NCBI GenBank assembly: GCA_947627215.1
Contig: CANQVD010000010.1
Location: forward strand, 1-64,000
Direction: 5' to 3'
DNA: 64,000 nt
Source of the DNA: an uncultured Eisenbergiella sp.
GTDB lineage: Bacteria > Bacillota > Clostridia > Lachnospirales > Lachnospiraceae
Below are positions 34,849 through 43,218 of this stretch, piece by piece (within the stretch, counting starts at the first letter, position 1; every line of letters starts with the position of its first letter). The notes under the pieces are model-generated. The model was not told the origin of the DNA. It ran no database searches and saw only the letters and a list, made by a program, of their open reading frames with translations. Both the position numbers and the translations under genes were made by a program.

Positions 34849-36390
34849 TCAAAGCTCAATGATCGCGTTGTCATCCAGCATCTCGAAGGAATCCTCCGCA
34901 TGGTGATGCAGGCGCAGAGCCACCTTCGTCCGATGCGAGGACAGGACTCTGGAGGCCAGCCCCATGGCCTGAATGGTGATCAGGGGCGTCATCGCCACCA
35001 TCGCCACCACGCCGAAGGCGTCCGTCACGATATTGCCGCCCAGCGCCATACACGCGCCCTGCGCCAGCGGCAGAAGGAACGCGGCCGTCATGGGGCCGGA
35101 GGCCACGCCGCCGGAATCGAAGGCGATGGCCGTATACAGCTTAGGCACGAAAAAGGAGATTCCCAGCGCGACGGCATAGCCAGGCACGATGAACCAGAGG
35201 ATGGAGATCCCGGTCAGCACCCGCACCATGGCCAGACCCAGCGAAACGGAGACGCCGACCGAAAGGCCGGTCCCCATGGCCGCGGCGGAGATCGCGCCGT
35301 CCGTGATCTCCTCCACCTGCTTGTTCAGCACGTAGACCGCGGGCTCCGCCTTGACGATGAAATAGCCCATCAGCATGGCGATGGGGATCAGAAGCCCCGG
35401 ATATTTCATCCCGGCGATCACCTGTCCCAGATAATTGCCCGCGGGCATGAAGCCAACGTTGGCGCCGGTCAGGAAAAGCACCAGGCCCGCGTATGTATAG
35501 ACCAGACCGATCAGGATCCGCTTCATCTTCCGTTTGGACAGCTTCAGCAGGATAACCTGGAAGACCATGAAAAACAGGAATACCGGCAGCAGCGACAGCA
35601 GGATCTCCTTCATATAAGTGGGCAGCTCCACCACGAACAGATGCCAGAGCTGTCTGGAATTTTCGATCTCCGGGATCTGGGGCGGCACATACACGCTCTC
35701 CTCCGGGTGATAGATCAGGCTCAGGATCATGACCGCGATGATCGGCCCCACGGAGCAAAGCGCCACCAGACCGAAGCTGTCGTCCGCCGCGTGGCGGTCG
35801 CTTCGGATGGCGGAAACGCCCACGCCCAGCGCCATGATAAAGGGCACCGTCATCGGCCCTGTGGTCACACCGCCGGAATCGAAGGCCACGCTCAGAAAGT
35901 CCTTCGGCACAAAGATCATCAGGACGAACACGATCCCGTAGAACACCAGCAGAAGCGGCGGCAGCGCGACGCCCAGCAGCATGCGCAAAAGCGCCATTAC
36001 CAGAAACAGGCCCACGCCCAGCGCCACCGACAGGATCAGCACCATGTTCGGCACCGCCGGCACCTGCCCTGCCAGCACCTGCAGGTCCGGCTCCGAAATC
36101 GTCACGATGAAACCGATCAGGAATGCGGTCCCAATGATCATGAGCAGGTTCCGGCTTTTGGTCATGCTGGTCCCCACGCTCTGTCCCATGGGCGTCATGG
36201 CCACCTCCGCGCCCAGCGTGAACAGCATCATGCCGACCATCACCAGCGCGGCCCCCAGCAGAAAGCAGAGCAGGATGCTGGGCGAGATCGGCGCGATGCT
36301 GAAGCACAGCACCAGCACGATGGCCAGAATCGGCAGCACCGCCTGCAGCGCTTCCTTCCATTTTTCCTTCAGCTTCTTCGTCATTCCCAT
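34849..36390 (-). CDS. DUF1538 membrane protein, two-repeat transporter-like
   Basis: About 513 residues with twelve or more membrane segments in two homologous halves. Each half has the same signature: VAFDSGGVTTGPMT near residue 170 and IAFDSGGVASGPMT near 425. These look like substrate or ion sites. The start is one of three close Met codons (36396, 36390, 36384); GGGAGG is 4 bases from the first and about 10 from the second. The pairing with a PII-like gene is conserved for this family and suggests a regulated transporter or channel. Substrate unknown. Confidence 0.87.
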   Translation of the reverse strand: MGMTKKLKEKWKEALQAVLPILAIVLVLCFSIAPISPSILLCFLLGAALVMVGMMLFTLGAEVAMTPMGQSVGTSMTKSRNLLMIIGTAFLIGFIVTISEPDLQVLAGQVPAVPNMVLILSVALGVGLFLVMALLRMLLGVALPPLLLVFYGIVFVLMIFVPKDFLSVAFDSGGVTTGPMTVPFIMALGVGVSAIRSDRHAADDSFGLVALCSVGPIIAVMILSLIYHPEESVYVPPQIPEIENSRQLWHLFVVELPTYMKEILLSLLPVFLFFMVFQVILLKLSKRKMKRILIGLVYTYAGLVLFLTGANVGFMPAGNYLGQVIAGMKYPGLLIPIAMLMGYFIVKAEPAVYVLNKQVEEITDGAISAAAMGTGLSVGVSVSLGLAMVRVLTGISILWFIVPGYAVALGISFFVPKLYTAIAFDSGGVASGPMTAAFLLPLAQGACMALGGNIVTDAFGVVAMVAMTPLITIQAMGLASRVLSSHRTKVALRLHHHAEDSFEMLDDNAIIEL

Positions 36391-36464
36391 GGTCATACAC
36401 CTCCCACAGAACACCCCGGCAAAGCGGATTTCTCCCGCGCCGTCCGAGGCTCAGACTTTTTTTA

Positions 36465-36470
36465 AGTATA
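36465..36470 (-). promoter_or_regulatory. Putative extended -10 for DUF1538-PII operon
   Basis: Minus strand TATACT preceded by TGG, an extended -10. It is embedded in the inverted repeat AAGTAT-N3-ATACTT (36464-36478). The rest of the gap up to 36789 has small GC hairpins near 36537-36560 and a T run after 36620; no gene was seen there and the sigma-gene promoter could not be fixed. Confidence 0.45.
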
Positions 36471-36789
36471 CCATACTTCCCGTTATGCCCGGAACACCTT
36501 ACTGTTAAAATTATGCAAAAATTAAGGTTTTATCACCCCTCACGGGGCCGTTTGGCCCGGATCCTTCCGCGCGTCTTTTCTCCCCGTTTTCCTCACAATC
36601 CGCTATACTGAGAAAAAACGGATTTTTTTTGCCGGAAAGCGCAACGAACGCTCCGCCGGAAGCATCTTATGATCAGATCCCCGGCCGGCGCGATCGAAAT
36701 ACGGAAAAGGACAGACGAGAGCGGCAAGGCACGCTCTCCTCCCGCGGAGGAACCGCCTGTCAAAACAACGAAAGGAATTCTTTTGCAAA

Positions 36790-37314
36790 ATGAACCGAGA
36801 ACAGTTTGGCGAACAGGTCCTGAACCTGGAAAGCGCCCTGTACCATGTGGCGAAATCGATCCTGCGCAGCGACGAGGACTGCGCGGACGCCCTGCAAAGC
36901 GGCATCCTGAAGGCCTGGCAGAGGCTGGATACCCTGCGGGATGAAGCGCGCTTCCGTCCGTGGCTGACCCGGATCGTGGTCAACGAATGCTATCAGTTGC
37001 TCCGAAGCCGTCCGTCCCATATTTCGCTGGACGAATATCCTGGCTGGGACGCGGTCGCGGCGGAAGATGCGCGCGGAGAATCGGAGGCGCTGCTGGCGCT
37101 GGCGCGGCTGGAGGAAAAATACCGGCTCCCCATCGTCCTGTATGTGATCGAGGGGTATTCCCAGAAGGAAACCGGAGAGATCCTGGGGCTGACGGAGGCC
37201 AACGTGAAAAGCCGCATCCACCGGGGAAAGCAGAAGCTTCGAGCGCTTTTGGAAAACGAAACCGAAAAAGCGAAAACAGAAGAAAAGGCAAAAGGAAGGA
37301 GAAGCGCAGGATGA
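36790..37314 (+). CDS. ECF-type RNA polymerase sigma factor
   Basis: A 174-residue sigma-70 family factor of the extracytoplasmic-function type. Region 2 is seen in YHVAKSILRSDEDCADALQS and FRPWLTRIVVNECYQLLR. Region 4 with its helix-turn-helix is GYSQKETGEILGLTEANVKS followed by IHRGKQKLRALL. The gene overlaps the next by 4 bases (ATGA), the usual layout for a sigma/anti-sigma pair. A self-regulated promoter is expected upstream but none was recognised with certainty. Confidence 0.92.
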   Translation: MNREQFGEQVLNLESALYHVAKSILRSDEDCADALQSGILKAWQRLDTLRDEARFRPWLTRIVVNECYQLLRSRPSHISLDEYPGWDAVAAEDARGESEALLALARLEEKYRLPIVLYVIEGYSQKETGEILGLTEANVKSRIHRGKQKLRALLENETEKAKTEEKAKGRRSAG

Positions 37315-38279
37315 ACAGAAACGAAATATTCCGTGAGGTTCCGGACGTCGTACATGAAGCCGTGCTGACGGCGCTGGATTCCCTGGAAGAAAAGAAAGCT
37401 CCGGGAAGAAAAAACAAGGCCCAAAACCGCGGACGGCGCAGCACGTTCCGCTTCTCCCGGGCAGCCGCCGCTCTTCTGGCCTGTTTCCTGATCGCGGGCG
37501 CAACAGCGCTGGCAGCGGAAGGGATCCGTCTGTACCGACAGCGGATGGAGGAAATGGATGCCGGAGAAATGGAAACCTACTATGAAATCGCTCTGGCCGG
37601 AGAGGCCACAGCGTCCAACCGGCCGTTTACGGCCGAAGAACAGGCCCGCTACGATACGCTGCTGCCGCAGTACGAAAATAACGGCCTGTTCCCGCAGGCC
37701 TCCCTGTCCTGTCTGGACGAAGGCGAACCCTACGGCGGAGAGGGCGTGTTCCTGGACCCTTCCGCCCGGACGCTCTACCTGCCGGACCGGGAGCTCACCG
37801 ACGAGGAGCTGCTGGAGATCATGGAGTTCCACCATCGGGTGGATTACAGCATCTATCAGCAAAATCAGGCGCAAATCCTTTCCGGGGACGGCTGGGAAAG
37901 CCGAATGGCGCAGTTGAGCGATGAAAAGGTGTCGGAGATCTACCTGAACATGTTCGATAATCCCATGCCCACCAGCGGAAGCCGCAGCAGACCCTTTACC
38001 GAAAACGAACAGTCCCGGTATGATACGCTGGAGACACAATATGAGGAAGAGGGGCTCTATATCGAACCGGAAATCCCGATCATTCACGCGCCGGAGGAAT
38101 ACGCCGGAACCGGCGTAGCGCTCTGCACCGCGGACAGCACCTATTATATGCCGGAGGCGGAGCTCACCGACGAAGAACTGCTGCAGATCATCGACTACGA
38201 TCACAAGGCGGACTACTGCATCAACCGGATCGCCCAGGAGGTCATGCTGGGGCTGCGGGAGCGGTATCCCGGTGATTGA
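37311..38279 (+). CDS. Membrane protein with tandem repeats, putative anti-sigma partner
   Basis: A 322-residue protein with an N-terminal cytoplasmic segment of about 48 residues, one membrane span (about 49-70) and an exported region. The exported part has two repeats of about 90 residues: 101-190 (RPFTAEEQARYDTL, LTDEELLEIMEFHHRVDY) and 222-312 (RPFTENEQSRYDTL, LTDEELLQIIDYDHKADY). No classical zinc anti-sigma motif HxxxCxxC is present. Topology and the 4-base overlap with the sigma gene support an anti-sigma or sensor role, but no known domain was recognised. Confidence 0.8.
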   Translation: MNRNEIFREVPDVVHEAVLTALDSLEEKKAPGRKNKAQNRGRRSTFRFSRAAAALLACFLIAGATALAAEGIRLYRQRMEEMDAGEMETYYEIALAGEATASNRPFTAEEQARYDTLLPQYENNGLFPQASLSCLDEGEPYGGEGVFLDPSARTLYLPDRELTDEELLEIMEFHHRVDYSIYQQNQAQILSGDGWESRMAQLSDEKVSEIYLNMFDNPMPTSGSRSRPFTENEQSRYDTLETQYEEEGLYIEPEIPIIHAPEEYAGTGVALCTADSTYYMPEAELTDEELLQIIDYDHKADYCINRIAQEVMLGLRERYPGD

Positions 38280-38305
38280 CAGGCGTTTCGCGCGCGGCGT
38301 ATACT
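38276..38305 (+). promoter_or_regulatory. Promoter of the epimerase gene 38406
   Basis: TTGACA (38276-38281), 18-base spacer, TATACT (38300-38305). The -35 overlaps the stop codon of the upstream gene, so the epimerase has its own promoter although the genes are close. Confidence 0.65.
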
Positions 38306-38359
38306 GTAACTGTAATGATCCGTACAGGAATACACGTTGCTAAGTTCACCTGTTTTCAG

Positions 38360-38388
38360 AGACGGCAGAAAGGGATTCCCTGCCGTCT
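38360..38388 (+). promoter_or_regulatory. Leader hairpin just before the ribosome site
   Basis: Nine-bp stem AGACGGCAG/CTGCCGTCT with an 11-base loop, directly followed by AAAAGGAGG and the start codon at 38406. With only four A residues after it, it is not a standard terminator. It could hold the ribosome site open or act as an mRNA stabiliser. Confidence 0.5.
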
Positions 38389-38405
38389 AAAAGGAGGTCT
38401 TTCTC

Positions 38406-39431
38406 ATGAAAGCACTGTTCATCGGCGGCACCGGGACCATCAGCACCGCCATTTCCCGCAGACTGATCGAAGAGGGGCATGAGCTCTGGCTCCTGAACCG
38501 CGGCAGCCGCAACGCTGAACTCCCGGAAGGCGCGCATTTTCTCGTGGCTGACATCAACGACGAAGCGCGGGCGGCCGAGCTGCTGGCTGGAGAGCATTTC
38601 GATGTGGTGGCGGACTTCATCGCCTTTGTGCCGTCTCAGTTGGAGAGGGACTACCGGCTTTTCAAAGGAAAAACGGATCAGTTCATCTACATCAGCTCCG
38701 CTTCGGCCTATCAGAAGCCGCTGTCCGATTACCGGATCGATGAGGGGACGCCTTTGTCCAATCCCTACTGGGAATATTCCCGGAACAAAATCGCGGGAGA
38801 GGACTATCTGATGAAGCTGTACCGGGAGGAAGGATTCCCCGTCACCATCGTGCGTCCCAGCCATACCTACTGCGAGCGCAGCGTGCCGCTGGGTTTTCAC
38901 GGGCAAAACGGCAGCTATCAGGTTCTGAAGCGGATGCTGGAAGGAAAGCCGGTGCTCATCCACGGGGACGGCACCTCGCTCTGGACCATGACCCACAGCC
39001 GGGACTTCGCCAAAGGCTTCATCGGCCTGATGGGGAATCTGCATGCCATCGGAGAAGCGGTACAGATCACCGGCGACGAAACGCTGACATGGAACCAGAT
39101 CTATCAGGCCACGGCACGTGCGCTGGGCGTGACGCTGCATCCCTTCTACGTTTCCTCCGCGTTCCTTGCGGCCTCCTGTTACTATGACGGTGGGGACGGT
39201 CTGCTGGGCGACAAGACCCACAGCGTCGTCTTCTGCAACCGCAAGCTGAAACGGCTGGTGCCGGCGTTTTCCGCCTCGATCCGGTTTGATCAGGGCGTCA
39301 GGGAAGCGGTAGACTACGTGCTTTCCCACCCGGAATGCCAGACAGAGGACCCGGAATTTGACGCCTGGTGCGACCGCGTTATCGCCGCCCAGGAGGAAGC
39401 GCTGCGGAAGGTAAAGGGCGCGGCTCTCTGA
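38406..39431 (+). CDS. NAD-dependent epimerase/dehydratase family protein
   Basis: Extended SDR protein of 341 residues. GGTGTISTAISR is the nucleotide-binding turn, YISSASAYQKP the active-site region with Ser and Tyr, and YSRNKIAGE gives the Lys position. VRPSHTYCERSVPLG and DGTSLWTMTHSRDFAKGFIG are typical of the family. Ribosome site GGAGG is 9 bases before the ATG. It resembles the 13269 gene only in fold. Substrate unknown; sugar nucleotides are the usual type. Confidence 0.88.
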   Translation: MKALFIGGTGTISTAISRRLIEEGHELWLLNRGSRNAELPEGAHFLVADINDEARAAELLAGEHFDVVADFIAFVPSQLERDYRLFKGKTDQFIYISSASAYQKPLSDYRIDEGTPLSNPYWEYSRNKIAGEDYLMKLYREEGFPVTIVRPSHTYCERSVPLGFHGQNGSYQVLKRMLEGKPVLIHGDGTSLWTMTHSRDFAKGFIGLMGNLHAIGEAVQITGDETLTWNQIYQATARALGVTLHPFYVSSAFLAASCYYDGGDGLLGDKTHSVVFCNRKLKRLVPAFSASIRFDQGVREAVDYVLSHPECQTEDPEFDAWCDRVIAAQEEALRKVKGAAL

Positions 39432-39465
39432 AAAGGGATGCGGCCCATTTCCGCCGAACCGCCGG

Positions 39466-40311
39466 TCATCCCTGACATCCGGCCGTCTCCCATCTGTCCC
39501 TCGTCAGCCGCAGCTCCTCCAGATCCGGCGGGGCTGCGGCTTTTCGTGCGTCATCCGTCTCCGGAAGGAATCCCAGCTTTTCACAAAGCCGCAGAGAGGC
39601 CGCGTTGTCCCGGCGCACCGCCGCCCGGACGGCGGACAGCTCCAGCTCCTGAAATCCGCAGCGCAATACGGCCCGGCAGGCCTCCAGCGCATATCCCCTC
39701 CCCCGAAAGGCGGGCGCAATGCAAAAGCCCAGCTCCGGCTCCTCCCGCCCTTCCCGCATCTGCAGACCGGCCAGACCGATGATGCGGCCGGTTTTCCCCG
39801 TCCCGATCTCCTCCCGGCATTCCACCGCCCAGATCCCGAAACCATAAAAGCCGTACATGTGCCGGATATAGGCCTCCAGGCCTTCCCGTTCCCACAGCAC
39901 CCGGACGTCTCCGGCATCCTCCGCCGTCAGCTCCCGCAGCCGCAGCCGCCCGGTTTCCGCGATCTGCCACGGAAGTCCCGCATGGCGCTGCCAGACCTTT
40001 TTCAGAAAATCCCGCGACAGCCCCAGCGCCTCCAGCACAGCCTCCGCATCCGCGCTGTCCGCCGCTTCCAAACAGTTTCCCGCCTCTGAACCGGCTTCCG
40101 CCTCCGGGCTGCCGGGAGGCCCGCCGTCCACCTGCACGCACCATTCGATGCCCGGCAGCTCTGCGTCCGCATTTTCCGGCGTCAGGAGAAACAGCACGCA
40201 CGCCCCCGCCTCCTTCAGGGACAGCGCCGTCCGCGGTTCGTCCGTCAGCCAGACGCTGCCGCAGGAGGCCGGAGCGCTGTTTCCGTCCGCTATCCTGATT
40301 TCCTTCTTCAT
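39466..40311 (-). CDS. GNAT family N-acetyltransferase
   Basis: A 281-residue protein with a C-terminal RimJ/RimL-type GNAT domain (about 120-270): LRLRELTAEDAGDVR, the acetyl-CoA loop FRGRGYALEACRAVL and RDNAASLRLCEKLGFLPE. The first 115 residues are not part of the GNAT fold and include a Gly/Ala/Glu-rich stretch; they look like a remnant of an HAD-type or substrate-binding extension common in Lachnospiraceae relatives, but this is uncertain. Substrate unknown. Confidence 0.85.
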   Translation of the reverse strand: MKKEIRIADGNSAPASCGSVWLTDEPRTALSLKEAGACVLFLLTPENADAELPGIEWCVQVDGGPPGSPEAEAGSEAGNCLEAADSADAEAVLEALGLSRDFLKKVWQRHAGLPWQIAETGRLRLRELTAEDAGDVRVLWEREGLEAYIRHMYGFYGFGIWAVECREEIGTGKTGRIIGLAGLQMREGREEPELGFCIAPAFRGRGYALEACRAVLRCGFQELELSAVRAAVRRDNAASLRLCEKLGFLPETDDARKAAAPPDLEELRLTRDRWETAGCQG

Positions 40312-40386
40312 GTCCGCTCCTTTCCGGCGCAGAAACAGCGCGCATTCCGCGGTCTCATTCGCTCCCGGCCTTTTTCATATTTCCGC

Positions 40387-40415
40387 TTTACGGCGGCAGC
40401 TTTTTCGATTACAAT
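40387..40415 (+). promoter_or_regulatory. Putative promoter of the cyclophilin gene
   Basis: TTTACG (40387-40392), 17-base spacer, TACAAT (40410-40415), about 80 bases before the start codon. Confidence 0.5.
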
Positions 40416-40496
40416 ATCAGAAAGGCGGCCTCCGGACAGAAGCCCGCAGACCCCAAAATCATGATAATCCATTTTTTGAAGGAAAGGAAGCGCATT

Positions 40497-41027
40497 ATGG
40501 CACAAAATCCCATCGTTACGATCACAATGGAAAACGGCGACGTTATCAGGGCGGAGCTCTATCCGGAGATCGCGCCCCAGTCCGTCAGGAATTTCATCAG
40601 CCTGATCAACCGGAAATTTTATGACGGCGTCATTTTTCACCGCGTCATCCGGGGCTTCATGATCCAGGGCGGCGATCCTCTGGGCAACGGCACCGGCGGC
40701 CCCGGCTACTGCATCAAGGGCGAATTTTCCTCCAACGGTTTCCCCAACAGCTTAAAGCACACCGCCGGCGTTCTCTCCATGGCCCGCACCATGGTTCCCG
40801 ATTCCGCAGGCAGTCAGTTTTTTATCATGCATAAGGACGCGCCCCATCTGGACGGGGAATACGCCGCCTTCGGCAAGGTAACGGAGGGCATGGATGCGGT
40901 GAACGCCATCGCCGAGGCCTCCACCGACTGGTCTGACCGCCCCAGAATCGCACAGCGCATCAAAACCATGACCGTGGAAACCTTCGGCGTCACCTATCCG
41001 GAGCCGGAAAAGCTGGCCGACAAATAA
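40497..41027 (+). CDS. Cyclophilin-type peptidyl-prolyl isomerase
   Basis: Speeds proline isomerisation during folding; 176 residues, no signal peptide, so cytoplasmic. ATG 40497 (MAQNPIVTITMENG) follows AGGAAG. The active-site blocks FHRVIRGFMIQGGDP, GSQFFIMHKDAPHLDG and FGKVTEGMDAV are intact, including the catalytic Arg, Phe and Gln positions. Single gene between a GNAT gene on the other strand and the macro-domain gene. Confidence 0.95.
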   Translation: MAQNPIVTITMENGDVIRAELYPEIAPQSVRNFISLINRKFYDGVIFHRVIRGFMIQGGDPLGNGTGGPGYCIKGEFSSNGFPNSLKHTAGVLSMARTMVPDSAGSQFFIMHKDAPHLDGEYAAFGKVTEGMDAVNAIAEASTDWSDRPRIAQRIKTMTVETFGVTYPEPEKLADK

Positions 41028-41130
41028 TACCGGCGGCAGGACATTTCGGCCGCGGGAAGAAAATGCCGCCCGCTTTCATGGGGAAAACGGCGCCTGCAAA
41101 ACCACACAGCTCCATCCATAAGGAAAAAAT

Positions 41131-42282
41131 ATGCCTCTTCATATCGTAAGAAATGACATCACCCAAATGAAGGTGGACGCCATCGTCAACGCCGCCAACG
41201 AAACGCTGCTGGGCGGCGGAGGCGTCGACGGAGCGATCCACCGGGCCGCCGGGCCGCAGCTTCTGGCCGAATGCCGGACGCTGGACGGCTGCCGGACCGG
41301 CGAGGCGAAGATCACCGGCGCATACCGCCTGCCCTGCAAATATGTGATCCATACCGTAGGGCCGGTCTGGCGCGGAGGTCTGTTCGGCGAACGCCAGAAG
41401 CTGATCTCCTGCTACCGGACGTCGCTGTCTCTGGCCGAGGCGCATCAGTGTGAAACCGTGGCGTTCCCGCTGATCTCCTCCGGCGTCTACGGCTATCCAA
41501 AGGATAAGGCCCTGCACATCGCCGTCGATACGATCAGCGACTTTCTGACCGACCACGAGATGACGGTTTATCTCGTGATCTTTGACAAAAGCGCCTTTCA
41601 GATCGGGGAACGGCTTTTCCACTCGATCGCTTCCTATATCGATGACAACTACGCTGCCGCCCATTCGGACGGACCGGAGGAACAAAGCTCCCGACTCCTG
41701 CCGGGCCGGATGTCCCGCCGGGTACAGGAGCCCCATACCCTGTACGACGCCTCTCCCGGGCAGGATGGCAGACCGTTCGCCGCTTCCGGCGTTTCCCGCG
41801 CCTTTCCGAAAAAGAAGGCCGCAGCAGATCGCCCGGCATCGCCTTTGCCCGACGCGCTCTCCGGACCTGCAAACGGTTTCCCCGGCGCAAAGTCCGCATC
41901 CGTCCCGCCCGCGCAGTCCCTGCGGGACGCGCTGCGCCAGATCGATGAAAGCTTTTCCGAAATGCTGCTGCGCAAGATCGACGAACGCGGCATCACCGAC
42001 GTACAGTGTTACAAAAAGGCCAACATCGACCGCAAGCTGTTTTCCAAGATCCGCAGCGACCGGCTGTACCGCCCCAGCAAGCCCACCGTGCTCGCGTTCG
42101 CCATCGCGCTGGAGCTTCCGCTGGAGGAAACGAAGGACATGCTGATGAAGGCCGGCTTCGCCCTGTCGCACAGCAGCCGCTTCGACATCATCGTGGAATA
42201 TTTTATCAGCCGGGGGAATTACAATATTTTCGAGATCAATGAAGCGCTCTTTGCCTTCGATCAGCACCTGCTGGGCGCCTGA
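41131..42282 (+). CDS. Macro-domain (ADP-ribose deacetylase type) protein with C-terminal helical domain
   Basis: A 383-residue protein. The N-terminal macro domain (1-175) has [20 protein letters not shown] and [10 protein letters not shown], matching MacroD-type enzymes that hydrolyse O-acetyl-ADP-ribose or remove mono-ADP-ribose. A Pro/Ala/Ser-rich linker of about 90 residues follows. The C-terminal part (about 268-383; [40 protein letters not shown]) looks like a helix-turn-helix of the XRE kind. This suggests DNA or protein recognition linked to ADP-ribose removal. Terminator at 42337; next gene is a VWA protein. Confidence 0.88.
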   Translation: MPLHIVRNDITQMKVDAIVNAANETLLGGGGVDGAIHRAAGPQLLAECRTLDGCRTGEAKITGAYRLPCKYVIHTVGPVWRGGLFGERQKLISCYRTSLSLAEAHQCETVAFPLISSGVYGYPKDKALHIAVDTISDFLTDHEMTVYLVIFDKSAFQIGERLFHSIASYIDDNYAAAHSDGPEEQSSRLLPGRMSRRVQEPHTLYDASPGQDGRPFAASGVSRAFPKKKAAADRPASPLPDALSGPANGFPGAKSASVPPAQSLRDALRQIDESFSEMLLRKIDERGITDVQCYKKANIDRKLFSKIRSDRLYRPSKPTVLAFAIALELPLEETKDMLMKAGFALSHSSRFDIIVEYFISRGNYNIFEINEALFAFDQHLLGA

Positions 42283-42336
42283 GAACGCGTTTTTGTCGCC
42301 TGTCAGGTGACCGGATCACATACGTTTTGTTTTATG

Positions 42337-42375
42337 ATATGGCTGTAAGGGATGACCCGACAGCCATATTTTTTT
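42337..42375 (+). terminator. Terminator after macro-domain gene
   Basis: Ten-bp perfect stem ATATGGCTGT/ACAGCCATAT, 13-base loop, then a run of T residues. It separates the macro and VWA genes, although partial read-through is possible. Confidence 0.9.
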
Positions 42376-42456
42376 GAAGAGCGAGACATCTTTGCCGCCG
42401 TGCCGGGGCATCCCGCGAAGCCCATTTTTCAACGCAGACCAAAGGAGGCACACACC

Positions 42457-43119
42457 ATGAAGAAAAATCTGACGGAACTCGTATTCATCCTCGACCGCAG
42501 CGGCTCCATGAGCGGGCTGGAGGCCGATACCATCGGCGGCTTTAATTCCATGCTCGAAAAGCAGAAAAAAGAAGCGGGAGAGGCGCTGGTTTCCACAATC
42601 CTGTTCGACCACGAAATCACAGTCCTGCATGACCGCACGGAGGTGCAAAACGTCTCTCCGCTTACGGACCGGGACTATTCCGTGAGGGGCTGCACCGCCC
42701 TGCTGGACGCCGTCGGCAGCGCGATCCGGCACATCGGAAACATCCACAAGTATGCCAGGCCGGAGGACGTGCCGGAGCATACGCTTTTCATCATCACAAC
42801 AGACGGCATGGAAAATGCCAGCCATATCTATTCCGCGGATCAGGTGAAGGAAATGATCGAACGGCAGAAAGCGAAATACGGCTGGGAATTTCTCTTTCTC
42901 GGCGCGAACATCGACGCCGTGGCGACCGCGCGCCGCTTCGGGATCGGCGAAGACCGGGCGGTGAACTATCACAGCGACAGCGTGGGGACGCAGCTCAATT
43001 ACGCGGTCATGGGCGAGACGATCAGCGATGTCCGTGCCTCCCGTCCCCTTTCCGCCGGCTGGAAGCAAAAAATCGACGAGGATTTCAAAAAGAGAAAAAA
43101 GGACAGGAAGCAGGGCTGA
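42457..43119 (+). CDS. VWA domain protein
   Basis: A 220-residue single VWA domain from ATG 42457, with AAGGAGG about 9 bases upstream. MIDAS residues are DRSGSMSG near residue 13, the Thr in GCTALLDAVG and the Asp in TTDGMENAS. FLFLGANIDAVATARRFGIG follows. No signal peptide or membrane segment, so it acts in the cytoplasm, as in TerY-like proteins. It is 175 bases after the macro gene, with a terminator between. Binding partner unknown. Confidence 0.9.
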   Translation: MKKNLTELVFILDRSGSMSGLEADTIGGFNSMLEKQKKEAGEALVSTILFDHEITVLHDRTEVQNVSPLTDRDYSVRGCTALLDAVGSAIRHIGNIHKYARPEDVPEHTLFIITTDGMENASHIYSADQVKEMIERQKAKYGWEFLFLGANIDAVATARRFGIGEDRAVNYHSDSVGTQLNYAVMGETISDVRASRPLSAGWKQKIDEDFKKRKKDRKQG

Positions 43120-43136
43120 AGCGATGGGAAAAGCGG

Positions 43137-43201
43137 CGGCAGGGGACGGGCGGCAGGGCGGCACCAAAAAACGCCCCTGCCGGTCGTTCTGGCCGCAGGG
43201 G
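43137..43201. terminator. Two convergent terminators sharing one arm
   Basis: CCCCTGC at 43174-43180 can pair leftward with GCAGGGG inside 43137-43145 or rightward with GCAGGGG at 43195-43201. Rightward pairing with the minus-strand T run (43166-43171) gives a good terminator for the SIS gene. Leftward pairing (CGGCAGGGG with CCCCTGCCG) serves the VWA gene but lacks a T run. Confidence 0.65.
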
Positions 43202-43218
43202 TGTTCCTGAATGGGTTT

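Noticed and set aside
34900-36465. Plus-strand open frame of 521 codons
   Set aside because: Antisense of the DUF1538 gene; His/Asp/Gln-rich low-complexity translation typical of a shadow frame.
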